Below, piece by piece: positions 1 through 12,600 of a DNA stretch of 64,000 nucleotides. Location: contig JAULJL010000003.1 in NCBI GenBank assembly GCA_030761205.1, forward strand, positions 4,092,001-4,156,000. The letters run 5' to 3'. The DNA is from Fremontodendron californicum (Eukaryota > Streptophyta > Magnoliopsida > Malvales > Malvaceae). Position numbers and translations under genes: made by a program. How positions within the stretch are numbered: the stretch's first letter is position 1; each line of letters starts with the position of its first letter. The notes below the pieces were generated by a model that saw nothing but the letters and a program-made list of their open reading frames with translations, was not told where the DNA came from and did no database searches.

Positions 1-3000
1 AAGTGCACTCACAGCTAGAAAAGAAATTAAAAAGAAAAGAAACCCCAGCATGACTTAGTTGGACCCAGTTACTAAAGTGGAAAATATTGTGGTATCCTAT
101 ATACAAAAGCATACCTTCCGAGCTCCAGAAATTTCTGCGTCTTTGTCTATTTTATTTTTCTCAAGTAGGACCATACGGGTATATTCAGAGATATTGCAAG
201 TCCGTATGCTCAAATTGACAACCTGCCAATTACAAACCAATAGCATCAGCAACAGTTGTTACTATAGGAAACTATGTTACTCGAACTCAGATGTAAATGT
301 TGGACATGGATATGTGTCTGATATGTCGGACACGGGTATTTTAAAAAAAATGAAGATTCGAAGCAACATTGATAGGAAATGTGTTAAAGATCAGGGCAAG
401 CTAAAAAGATTAAACACAGTCTAGCTAAATGGCCACTGAGCAACTGGTAAAATATAGATCCATCATAACTTTTCACAATGCCAGCAAGGATGTGGCATAT
501 CCATGATACCTAATTCATAAATAGGAGAACCTAAGGATCAGGAAAATCTACAGCCAAAATATGCATGGGCAAAGCCTATTCTGCTACAACTGACTGGCAA
601 GCATTCAAATCAAAGTGGTTGTTGTGATCCAATGCTGTTGACCCACCATTTTTTTTTGGGGGGGGGGGGGGGGGATTTCAAGAATACTGCGAAACAAACC
701 TTCTCCTCAAGTTGTTTATTTTCTGAAAACCATGCCTGTGCTGTGAGTAGATCAATCTGCTGCCTCGCTAACACCTGTTAGAGAAAAGTGAAAATATAAA
801 TACTCCAGGAGCAAATCATTGGGGGTATACAGGTAAAAACATTTAAATTTTAAGAGGCCAGGAAGTAGGATATACACTATTTATGAAAAGTGGCAATTAG
901 CATAAAAATTGCAATGAGGATGTCAAGCATAACAAAAAAAATCAAACCCTAGAGATACGAACTGGTTGGAACAAGATATAACATTAGAAGGTCTTTAATG
1001 CACAATGTACCCCACAAAGAAAGCTAAAATTTATAGACATGGAAGTTCAAATATAACCGCTGTATATATTTTTGGCCAGTCAGAAGTTCAAATATTGAAT
1101 GCAATTGAGTTGGTCTCATTTTGCAACAGGTAGAATTTCTTCTTGATTATAATATCCCAAAATTAGCGCGGAACAGACAGATACACCAACCCCCTGCCCC
1201 CCGTGGCAGAAAGGAAAAAAACGAAAAGACTAAAGAGTATTTCCTAGACTTATAGTACAGCATAACTGAATTAAAAGGAATAAGTTTAGTAGGTGCCTTA
1301 CTCTGTCAAGAGGAATGTCCTTGGCCCTTTCTATCTTCAAGTCCATAACAAAACTACTCAAATCTCCCAAGATACCTTTAGCTTTAAGAGTGTCAGGAAA
1401 ACTGCCTTGGTACCTCCCGCATATTGTCAATGGGCTTTCAAATGAAAGGTCAGGAATACATGAAGAGTACACCTATCAGGAATATTGTAGAAGAAACCCA
1501 AGTCAAGTCAGTCAGTGCAAATATGGGTAAAAAGAGAACAAGTCAATCAGTGCAAATATGGGTAAAAAGAGAACAAGTCAGTCAGTGCAAATATGGGAAA
1601 AAGAGAACCAAAATTGCAAAGACAGGCACAGGATGATCGCTAACAAGGTGGAGAAAACATGAATGAATGCAAACAACAGACAAGATAAGAATGATAGGGA
1701 TTGATAGAGCAACATAGTAACACACATGATATACATCATTGTAAGGTATTTGTGGTGATATTCAGGCGACTTCAACTGATGCTATATATAACTACTATGT
1801 AGGATGATATCATACTTATCTAGAACATACATCATAAATTGTGATCCTTAAAACATCACAAGATTAGATAGACAAGTAGAAATAACTAAACAATTGCAAA
1901 ATAAATCATAGAATGGTAGATATGAGGAAAATAAGATGTCATAGATGAATGAAACTGATACAGGCGTTCAGACAAACATACCTCTATTTGCTCAAGATCA
2001 TCAAATCCATCAATGGTTATATTTGCAAGAACAGTAGATAAACCTTTACTAAATAATTTTTGCATCTGAAACTCAATTGAATCTGACAAGAAACAGGAAG
2101 AATAAAAAATTAGTAAGATTAATGATATAAAACACAAACTTTCAGATATCCTTACTATATAAGAATAGTTATTTATTTATTTATATAGATTACTTGATGA
2201 GGAGCTTAAGGTTCAGCATTATACTCAAGGTAGAATTTGGGAAATAGAAATAGGTTAAAGGACTTGTAAGGAGGCTGTCTAAGCAAGAAGAACCTGAAAT
2301 GGGGAATCATGGTTTTCAGCAACCATGCCTGGATAAGAAGACACTCATAACACTACATAGAGCTTAAAGCTTCTGAAAACTCTTTTACTCTGAAAGTTAG
2401 AAAACCACGTGAGTCTATATTAACTCATGTTAAGAGAGCAAGAAAGATAAACTGACTACTATGCTCTTAAGCAACATCACTAAGCCACTCACGGCATATT
2501 CACACGAAACTAAAACTTGACTCAGCCCAAAGCACAATCATTCAAGGTCCCATATTAACCATAGATCTTCATACGAATTCCAATTTCTAGCTTAGGTGTT
2601 GGAATCAGCTTTTCTACACCTTTTATACGCTTTTCCCCCAGTGCTGCAGGTATATTTCCACCATTATGGGAAAACAACTTATTGAAAGAAAAAAAGAGAA
2701 AGAACCAAAAGGATGACAAGCTGCTACTGTAGACAACAATGCTTAATAAGGATGGATCTATAAAGATCATGAAAAGGATCTACAAAAAAATTTCCCAAAA
2801 GAAAAGAAAGAAAGTTCAAAAGAATTCTAGCAATCTATGCACAAAAATTTCCTTGCATAACACAATTCTTTGGCTTGAGGTTCAAATATAAAGTCAAAGT
2901 ACATACAGACCTAGATCACAAGCAGCACCATATTCCCCCCGGCTAATCATAGCAAGCATGCGCAGGAAATAATGATTACAGAATGAACCTGCAACATTAC

Positions 3001-5761
3001 CACACAAGAAGTTAATTAGAATTTATGGTGTAAAGAATTTATGTTATCTGATTTCAGCAATTGAGATTTACACAATCCTAAGTTCCTAAGCAGACAAACT
3101 GGCATCCCTCACCAACGATGAGAAATCAATTCAGTGGATTTAAAGGCAATTAATACTATGCTAATAACTGAAAACATAGGAGGCCCAAACACCTGAAATT
3201 ATTTACCTATGCCAAAAGTATGTAAGCGTGGGCATAATGATCCTCCATTTTTCAGACGCTTTTTCATCCACTCACAAATGTTTCTCTCATCTTCAACAGC
3301 CCCATCAGTAACAAGAAAAATCATAGGAATTGAACCACGAGTGTTTGATAGCATCTCAGCTGCCTGACAAAAATAAGCAAAAGTTAATAATGTGCAATAG
3401 ATCATGAGAAAAGAAAACTATCATAAACCATCTTCTTAGGAACCAAAACAAAAGTGAAAGCATATTCTAATCTCTTGAATTAATACACAAAATATGAGAA
3501 GTTTAACCAAAAACAAAGGAAATGAGTAAACACCTTTTCTAGAGGAATAAACATATTTGTACCGCCCCCCACACTATATTTCGTGCTAATCCATTCAGTG
3601 GCCCTTTCAATTGCTTCCTTGGAAGCCAACACCATGGATGTTGAAAATAGAAAAGTCTCATTACTAAAAGCTATAATGTTAAATGAATCTTCTGGACTGA
3701 ACTTAGAAAGGGCTGTAGATATTGCATTTTTGGTACTCTCAAGTGGCCTCCCTTGCATGCTGTCACTTATATCAACAACAAATATGACCTCCTTTCTGAA
3801 CACCTATCAAATTCAATAAGTTGAGGATAGATACCAAAAAGAAGTATCAAATTAGAAAACAAAAGCAGGTAACAAATGCTAGACCAACCTTCCTACTGTG
3901 CTGACTTCCAGGGAAAAGATAAATACAGAACATATCCCTTTGATCATAATCATATAAAGATGGAGACTGCAAAATGGCGCCTCCAAATATGTTACTGGAA
4001 GAAACCTATAAAGATGTAGACAAGATGAAATCATAAGTATTCTGATCATAACAAATTGAGGTATTTCTGATAAAAGTATCAATGAATCTCTAGTTTAGTT
4101 AAAACTTTAGGCATTTTGTAGTTCTAAAGAAAAGATAATGTGGCAGCAAGTTAATTCTGATTCTTACACTATATGAGAAACTGAAGTCAGTATTGGACCA
4201 TGTGAGAATTTCTGCTTCATATAAGAAACTGAACTTCCCTGCATGGCGACTTATTTCCTGAAAATTTGGAGGGTGAAATGAACAATAAATAGGATAAAAA
4301 CAAGGAAAGAAATAATATCATTCATTAAGTGAAAAAAATAAAATAAAACACAAGCATAATGATCCTTAATCAAAATATGCACCTTCAAAGGATGACTAGT
4401 TGCCTTGCACAAGATTCCAGTTGCAACACCAGAGTTCACATTCAATTGTATCTTTTCTTTTTTTGAAATTTTCTTTATAGCAGGAGTAACATATTCAGGA
4501 AAACTAAAGGGTACAGTCAAAGAAAACTGGCTGTCATTATATGACAATTTCTGAGACCAACGAAGCTTAATTGAAATATTAGTACCCCCATCGATCTGGA
4601 AATATAAAACAAAACATTAATTAGAAACAATAGACTTAAAGTAAATAGAGTTAAATATAACTTTGAAACATCGGTATACCTGTGGTATTGTTAAAGTAAA
4701 TATATGAGGCTTCAAAAACCCTCCATCATCTGGTCTCGCTATCTTCTGAATACCCTTACTTTCTTCTACTCCAATCAGTTCAGTAGAATATGATTTTGTA
4801 GGAAGATCAACCTCAACACCTAGAATTGAACCCTGTTAGCCAAATAATATATTATTGCTTGAGACCATTAATAAGCACTTCAAACTCAAAATCAAGTTAA
4901 CCAAACACTGGATAATTGATACTTTTCTCTTGTAGAAAGAACACGCATCAAGAGGTTGATATGATTGAAAAGACAACAAAATCATATTATTTTTTTCTTC
5001 AAAATTAAATGACTGCAGAAAAACCCATTTTAGAGCTTTTGCTTTTTAAAGTTATTCTTGTTCCCCTAATAATTCTTAGTTAAAGTTTACAGCTTCATTG
5101 ATGCAGTTTGATCGGATCTAAATTCTCCTCTAATATTCTTAGTATTCGTACAGGTCAAAGTCAACCCATGGTTTTTCATTTATCAAATGATCAAAAGATA
5201 GAAGGAAAAAAAGAACAAAAATTTCAGAATCAAATAGCAAATAGAACTTCTTGAGCTGAAAAAGGAGAATTTTAAGCTAAGATAAAGACTATAAAAATAT
5301 TAAAAGCTTTATAATAAGTTTTTTTTTTTTTCTATTTTTTTAATTTCTGAGTACATATTTAGGGAACTAACCTGGTCGCCCATCGGGACAGCAATGCGAC
5401 AATCACAGGAACGGCTACCCATAACGCAATGAACCCTCCACGACCCAGAAACTTGAATAAAAGCGGTATCGCCATAACAATCCACGTCGAGATTGACCCC
5501 GCTCATCTGAAGAGGAATCAAAGCGGGTGGGTCGCACCTTCCATGCACGTGAGGCTGGTAACTAGGAAGATCCGGGTTGTCGACAATCCTCGGGTCGGAT
5601 ATAACCGCATACACCATCGGCGCCGATGGCAAGTAAAAATGCGGTGACCTCTCCATTAGCGGTGGCGGCTTCGGCGGCGCCACCGCTCTGTCTTTCCCTA
5701 AGTATATCCGTTTCGCTAGCTTTAGCCCATCCTCCACTGCCTTTGCAAAATCCTCCGCCAT
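1..5761 (-). CDS. VIT/VWA-domain protein (inter-alpha-trypsin inhibitor heavy chain-like), 3' end outside the window
   Basis: I could assemble twelve coding exons with in-frame GT-AG junctions: 5372-5761, 4680-4832, 4383-4595, 4168-4257, 3889-4005, 3534-3803, 3207-3363, 2911-2988, 1982-2082, 1302-1472, 700-774 and 115-222. They give 641 residues, and the last donor at 114 leads out of the window, so the C-terminus is missing. The start is the ATG at 5761 (MAEDFAKAVEDG); a longer upstream ATG adds only a lysine-rich leader and is less likely. A VIT-like region is followed by a VWA domain with a complete metal-binding (MIDAS) set: DISDS at about residues 332-336, then GGGTNMF and LVTDGAVEDE. 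Plant relatives such as Arabidopsis At1g19110 are about 750 residues long and little studied. The role is probably metal-dependent protein binding; no enzyme activity is implied. Confidence 0.9.
658..674 (+). repeat. Homopolymer run of G after a T tract
   Basis: About 17 consecutive G follow a run of about nine T, in the last visible intron of the VIT/VWA gene. The length is likely to vary or to contain sequencing error. Confidence 0.8.
1502..1610 (+). repeat. Intronic minisatellite, about 36 bp x 3
   Basis: Three near-identical tandem units share the core GTCAGTGCAAATATGGG followed by an A-rich end. They lie in the VIT/VWA intron between the exons at 1982-2082 and 1302-1472. The third unit has lost one base of the GTAAAAAG segment. 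An open frame through the array is an accident of the unit length being a multiple of three. Confidence 0.85.
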
Positions 5762-7662
5762 TGAGAACACAAAGTTAAAAAATAAACAAAACAAAAATCC
5801 TTTCTTTATCCTTTTTTTTTTCTTCTTTACGTGAGACAACGAAAGAGATTATTTAGAGAACAAGAAAAAGAGAAATTAATTTTGTAGGGATTTGGGATTA
5901 CTTGGGTGATTGGATTCTTGCAAGTGGCGTGAGTACCGGATTCGTCTTGGTTTATTGTTTTCGGGGTTTTTTTTAAATAATTATTTTTTAATAACTATAA
6001 TAAAAATAATGTGTGCGGTGACACAAAGGAGATGGGAGATAGACCCGATGGGTACGTGGCGGCATATGATTGGGTAACAAGTAAGGCTGCCGACATGGGG
6101 GAAAGATTGTCTGGATTATGGTAATGGTGGTATCGTTTCTGGAGTTGAATGGATTTCTGCCAGCTAGTGGAAAGGGAATTGGAGAAACGAGGACTACGAA
6201 TATACGATCGTCCCGCGAAGCAGAGGATAGTAAATCTCCAACGGTTAGTTACTTATTATAGTAATTACCAAATACCAACGGCTCTCTGGATGTGCTTACC
6301 GGATATTTATGTGATGTGGGCCAGTCGCGCTGCCTGCTAACTCCTGCCACGTAGCATTTCATTTCAGGTAATTAAATTAATTAAGTAATTGGATAATAAT
6401 AATAATCTATGAATTCCAGTCCCAATCGTCAAATTTGCTATCAGTCCCAGTCGTCCGCAGACGCTCGCAAAAAGCATCCTTATGAACTTCTCTTTCAACT
6501 TAACGGTTTAGATTTTCCTAAAAAACTCTCCAAAATCGTAGATCTGAAAGCAAATCTGAAACCTTACCACCGCGGTTTCCACCATTTGCCGCCGGTCAAA
6601 TCGCCAAGAACCACCTCTTTCCATGCTCTACTCTTTAATTTTTTACCATTTAACACACCACCTTAAATGTAAATCTCCAAAAAAAAAAAAAAAATTTATT
6701 CATCGGAGTTTCCTTCATGTTTATTTTTTTTTTTGGATAAGTGTTTCCTTCATGTTTAAGTTTCAAGCTAAGCATAACTTTAATTTGCACATGTTGTCAG
6801 ATTTTAATGGGAAACAGTTTGCCAGTTTGTCCTTTTTTATTTATTTCTCAAGTCTGTAATCCATATCCAATATCTTATAGATACTAGAAGAATGAAAAGC
6901 GACTTTCATCTTTTATGGTTATGGGCTCCATGGTCAGTTAGATTAATTAATGATGAACAGTTAAACTGCCATTCTTTTATCTCCAGTTCACCTTGAATAA
7001 CAGCTCAGACTCAAAGTTGCCTTTGTTATCTTCTCTGTTGTTGAAAATTTTTGTTTTCTGGTTACAGCAGTAAGAAATTCTATTGGAAGGGACAAATAAT
7101 ATGTACATCAAGGAAGAAAAAAAAACAATTTATCTTGACAAATTTTCGTGGTCATACGATCAAATGGCAAATATACTTGAGAAATGTACTAACTGAATAA
7201 AAAACTAAGGTTTGACATCAAATCTGTAATTTCATATATTATTCTTATTCATCCCTTCTCCAATCTCCAATTTCCAACGCTATATTATCCCGCATTACAT
7301 TTTTCTTTTACTGCTGTTTTTCCATCCGTTGTAAGCATTTTTCTTCATCGGAGGCTGCAGAAGTACACCCAGTTTCAGGCCAACTTTTAATCCGATGCTT
7401 CCTCCAGCAATGTTCAGAAAGTGTAGGCTAAAAAAGTAAGAAAATATTATGGCTAAACTACAAAAAGATCTAGAGATTAAATCTATAAATACGCTAACCA
7501 CCAAAATTTGTGGCTCCATAACACAAGAATGAACCCATGATCGACATGGAAGTCTTCCCATGGGAGATGCGGTTAAAGGATGCCGTCAAATAGGAAAAGG
7601 CAACACTTTCGTGTCTCAGTGCATGCTGCAAGAATTCTTCATTCAGCAATAATCATGTGGGA
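5762..7662. other. Intergenic region between two minus-strand genes
   Basis: It holds the promoter and 5' leader of the VIT/VWA gene next to 5761 and the 3' flank of the TBL gene next to 7663. Open frames at 6149, 6409 and 7295 (minus) match nothing I recognise and look like chance. No repeat with clear ends was seen. Confidence 0.5.
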
Positions 7663-10600
7663 CTAAATTTGTGCAAAGAGAATTTCATTCCAAGTGTCGG
7701 GAACACCGGGCAAACACCAATGCAAGCAGTCCTGGACTCCCGATGACGATGTAATACTGAACCGGGATATGTGACCCTCATCTCTAACCTGAGACAAAGC
7801 TGTTATGTCCAGAAGTTTAACCCCTGTCCCTCTCACAGCACTGGCAGCACTATGATCACTAGACTCTTCTTGTAATACTTCTTTACCTATAGACATAGGA
7901 CTAGTATTGTCACAGCTCCCTCCTGTGTTCCAATCCCCGTTTACAAAGTGCCTAGGGGAGATGCTCCGGTAAAAGGCTTTCAGATGAGGATGCTCTGGGA
8001 GTTGAGAGTTTAGCCATTTAACAGTGCTGTGAACTGTGAAGTTCTTGGCACTTCCCATATCTGCTATCTTCCTGTTGGTGTTGGGCGCACCCCCAACATA
8101 CATGACCCACCTGTTAGCCCTAAGTTTCCCTCGATTCCAATGATGCCCTGTGTTCAGAACCAAGACATCAATTTTGTGGAGAAACTGGCGCAAAAATGCT
8201 GGAGGGCGATCAAGATGCATTGCATATTCTGTGTGTGGGTCCTTGACATTAAGAGGTTCCAAGTCACAGAGGCTTGAAGACCAGTAGTAAAGGACAGTAG
8301 TATTGGTGCTGGGAAATCGATAAGCCCAACCATTAGGACGTTTACCACCAGGTGGTAGGACAAGTCCATACTCCTTGCCCACATCGAGGACATTTGAGCT
8401 ACCTTTACCAGCTGTGATCATGCACATTAGAGACTGGAACTGCTGCCTACCCAATGAATCTCCAACAAAAGCTAAAGTTTTGTCTTGCATCCTGTAAATG
8501 GTCCCACAAATATTGGTTATATTTAAACAAGTAAATAAAGCAACCGGCCAACCGCTCATATAAACTCTGACCAAAGAAAACAACTTATGGAAAGAGAAGA
8601 GAGTGCATCTATAGAGGAGAAAGCCAAAAGGCCGAATCTATGAAACCCAAGCCTTAGAACTTAAGAACAGTCAAATTGTCAGTTCTTCTGATAGGTTAAG
8701 TTGGAAGCACCAAGTGAAGGTTATAACTTAGAACCATGTTCTAACAAAATAAATGAATATTTATATATGAATACCTTTTTAAGAACTTTGACCCTTCAAA
8801 TTCTTCCATTTCACAATCTTTTGGTTGCCATCTTAGCTTCTCAAAGGCAAAATCTTGACGCTGCATCAAACGGCAAGCCCACATTGATGCTAGCCACTGT
8901 TTACAACCAAATCCAGAATACAAAGGCCGTCTATCATCTATAACCCATTTTCCTTTCGCATAATTACAGGCTGGGGCAAGGATCAGATAAAATGAAAGTC
9001 GGTAATCAGTAATATTATCACAATATGGAACTAACAGATCCAAAATCTAAAGGTTTACAGAGAGAGAGAGCATTAACATCATAACCACAGGTAGCTTGCA
9101 ATCACCAACTACATGACTAGGATTAGGAATATGACTAAATAATGAAGTGGACAATAGAAATTGTTGCAAGGATTGGATGATATTACATCCATATAATAGC
9201 ATATAAAACCTATGTGTGAGGTTTGAAAAAGGTACCAAAAACAAAACGAAAAACTCTTTGCTAAGATTTCCATCATTTGCTTTATAAACCTCGATCAACA
9301 ATAGATTGGTTCAGACATGGTCATATCAATCATGTTGATGAATGCATATTCTCCCCAAGCATAATGTATATAACAACAAAATCGATCGGCAGAATTTCTT
9401 CTCTGCAATTTCCATAAGTGAACTCAAACAGGAATATAAATGTGGAAAACATGAATAATTCATATCATGTATAGGCAATATTCTACCTTGATTCTCCACT
9501 CTTTTTTCTTCTTGTTCTGAAGTTTTTTCACCTAAAATTACATCGTTTGTTTCTTCTATCCGTGTTGAACTTGATCCACTTTTAATAACACCTGTTTTCT
9601 CTCTTCTTGGACTGTGTTTGTGTTTTTCTGCTTCTTCTGCACCACCATAACAAATTACAATGGGAATCCCCAAAATACCGTGACTTCTAAGTGTAAAATG
9701 AAGAAATTGGCTGCAGCAAGATCCAATAATATTCATGGTAAAACAAGGAAAAGTGTGCTGGAGAGCACAAAACCATTCAGCATAGTAAAAACAATTGAAC
9801 TCAAGAAAACGGAACAGAAAATCTAGCTTTAATAATCATTGATGACTTCACAATCAGACAGATAAGAAGCAGGAAAACAACTGATCTCCCATGCCAATGA
9901 AAATGCTTCATCTAAACATGCAAGTGCTCATCAAAATCAGAGAGATCTACAAAAAAATATATAGCATTGACATTGGTCATTGGAAGCCTTGGACATCAGC
10001 TTGTAGCTAAAAAAAATTATAACCATGAGTCAATGAAAATATTGGTAATGCTCACCAAAAAGAGGATTGAGAATAACAAGTTATTCTAAAACATTAGCCA
10101 CTGCAATATTCACAAATTTGATCTTTATTTTTGAGACAGAAAGAAAAGTAGCTTACCTTTTTTCTGAATAGGAACTGTTTCAAAGTCTGAAGAACTTTCA
10201 GCAGTATCAGCAGAAGGTGTCTTATCCTGATGATTTTCCTCTTCGTTAATTATGATATCAGTAGAAGGTGTCTTATCCAGATGATGTTCCTCTTCGTTAT
10301 TTATGATATCAGTAGAAGGTGTCTTATCCAGATGATGTTCCTCTTCGTTATTTATGATATCAGTAGAAGGTGTATTATCCAGATGATGTTCCTCTTCGTT
10401 ATTTATGATATCAGTAGAAGGTGTCTTATCCAGATGATGTTCCTCTTCATTATTTATGATATCAGTAGAAGGTGTATCCAGATGATGTTCCTCTTCGTTA
10501 TTTATGGCTTCCCTCCGTGTCAATGTAGAAATATCTTCTCTCACATGTCTTTTGGGTTCTAATGGTACTGTTTTAATATCTGTGCCAGATATTATGAGGA

Positions 10601-11381
10601 AGGAAAGCTATCGTGAGCATGTAAGTAGCAGTACTCTCATCCAGAAATGCTTTCCAAGTTTCTAAATTCAAATGATTGTCAAATATCTCTATTTTCTAGA
10701 AGGTTTAAAAAGCCAACGAAAGCAAATATCATAATCAGTTGGCAATTCGGCCTTAACATATGCTGATAAAAGTATTGTCTTCCAGTGCAGTATGCTAAAC
10801 AATGATGTAATCCCTATGCTGAATTTTTTTTTTTGGTATTTGAAGCTGCCAGGGATTGAGCTCTGGTCACTGAAACTAAGAGTCCAACATTCTACTAACA
10901 GACCACATGGCTGTTGGCTCCCTATGCAGAAAGTTTCTAGGCTTGACAATGCACTTTTTATAACAAAAAATAACTGACTCCTTCAATGTTAAAAATATAC
11001 ATATATGGCATTAACCAGGAATGTTAACAGAATGCAGAAGCTAAACATAGCATGAGAAAAGAAAAAGGGACAAATAACTTCATATTGGGCTTGGTTGGGC
11101 AAGCCTGTGAAGTAAGGGAGGGCTGAAATATGAGTAGGAAAAAATGCTTTGGTTACCCCAATGAACAGAGTGAAAAACTAATAAATAGCAGAGTGAAGAA
11201 ATGAGATAGCTTCAAAGAAACCTGGAGAGAGCTGCAACAACTGATTTTTGGATTGTAGCGAGGATGTAAGTACTGGACTTCTGTCCCATGTCCACATAAG
11301 AATAGTTGCACCCACAATAACAATGAGAATGAGAGACAGTTCTTTAGCCCTCCATCTTAATCTGTAGGGCCCTCCTTTCAT
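7663..11381 (-). CDS. TBL16: Trichome birefringence-like polysaccharide O-acetyltransferase, TBL16 type
   Basis: Five exons (11222-11381, 10157-10579, 9487-9636, 8775-8970, 7663-8491) join in frame to 585 residues. The start MKGGPYRLRWRAKEL precedes a single membrane segment at about residues 14-32, the type II Golgi topology of this family. The catalytic TBL/DUF231 region has the GDS motif (FVGDSLGRQQ, Asp321-Ser322) and the C-terminal DxxH motif (DCLHWCLPG, Asp564 and His567). Family members transfer acetyl groups to cell-wall polysaccharides such as xylan or mannan in the Golgi; the acceptor here cannot be read from sequence. The acidic linker between membrane segment and catalytic domain comes from exons 2 and 3 and contains a 17-residue repeat. 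Both exons are multiples of three with the same phase at each end, so either could be skipped without breaking the frame. The TBL16 label rests on recalled similarity and gene order. Confidence 0.9.
10215..10510 (-). repeat. Coding 51-bp minisatellite in TBL exon 2
   Basis: About six tandem copies of a 51-bp unit encode the 17-residue repeat DKTPSTDIINNEEEHHL. One copy is 48 bp and lacks the Lys codon, and another has small substitutions (NQDKTPSADT end). All copies keep the frame. The units are almost identical in DNA, which suggests recent expansion. Confidence 0.9.
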
Positions 11382-12429
11382 CCTACAAAGACATGAAAAG
11401 TAAGACTTGTCAAAATGTCACTAAAGGCAGAAAGTAATTCACAGAAGGAGAGAGAGCAGAGGAAGGCAGAAACCTCAAGGAAAAAGAAATAGAAACAAAA
11501 AATTAGGTCGATTTGCAGCTCTCTCTCTTCGAGTAAGTGTAAGATATAGGTACAAAGAATTAAGGTTGAATGAAGAAAATGCATTTCCTGCTTCCAAAAC
11601 AACTAACAACATTCTAATTGCTTGAAAGCTATTTCAGAAACTCTTTGCTTATTTTATGCTGATTTACCTAAAAAAGGGTAATAATCAGAGATTCTATTGC
11701 TGCCAACTTAAAAACCATCTATTACAAGTGCTAGACCCATGGAGTGAGTCATAAAATTCACAAAAGGAAAAGCTGAATTAAGTTACGAACATAAATGTTT
11801 GATTTCAAAGCATCGGAACCATTCTAAACCTGTTGTTAAGGGGATAGCAACAATCCCTTATCTAAACCAGTCAATTTTAACCATATGTGACCAAACTTTC
11901 ACAAAAGAGAGATTACCACGCCATTTGCTGGAAATTCAGCATAGCTAAGCCAAACAAGCTTGATTCCATGGCATGCTTAGAAGCCAACAGATCCTATTCT
12001 AACTCACAACCGACATTAGTAAACAGGAGCAGCACAGTCCGAACAATCTCCAAGAATTTTAATTTAAGCCAATTATCCACCGAATTTCCTTATTTTCTAA
12101 CCACACTTTTAAAATTTTGGAAACAATTTGTCTCGTGAACTCAAAGCGAAATTGACAGTCTTCATGCACATTAGATCAAATCAGTGACTATGAAATAATT
12201 TTTTTTTTTAAAAATGAAAACGAGAACAACAATGTCATTAAAATCACAATCATCTAAATAATAACACGAGAAAACGAATTTTAAAAAAATAACAAAATTA
12301 CAATCTACGATTATGTCCGCCGGATTCTGATCCAAACGCAAAATCAAACGGCTCTGATCTATCGAAAAAATGCATGGAAAATTGAACTAAAAAACTTCGA
12401 TTAAAGTAGCAACAGAGGAGAGAAGTACC

Positions 12430-12600
12430 TGATGCGCATCAATATATGAACCAAATAGCACTTTCTGCGCAACGAATTGTTTATAAATTTTGCTTCTATT
12501 GATGTTTAATTGAAGAAGGAAGAAGGGGAAGAAGAAAAAAGGAAATTGAAGAAAAAAAAAATGGTGGGAGTAAAAATAAATAAATAAATGTAATTAAAAA
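12430..12600 (-). other. Probable 5' untranslated exon of the TBL gene
   Basis: On the minus strand the sequence ends in TGATGCGCATCAG followed by GTACTT, a good splice donor, about 1 kb upstream of the TBL start codon. The A/G-rich tract above it looks like a plant 5' leader. The transcription start is not visible, so the outer boundary is approximate. Confidence 0.45.

Noticed and set aside
2555..2770. 71-codon minus frame ending EIGIRMKIYG
   Set aside because: Sits within an intron of the VIT/VWA gene; the flanking exons join in frame without it.
10215..10510. Repeat array considered as a CRISPR
   Set aside because: Units are tandem without spacers, encode protein and lie in a plant exon.
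10230..10562. 110-codon plus-strand frame with repeated MMFLFVIYDISRRC
   Set aside because: Antisense shadow of the in-frame TBL minisatellite.
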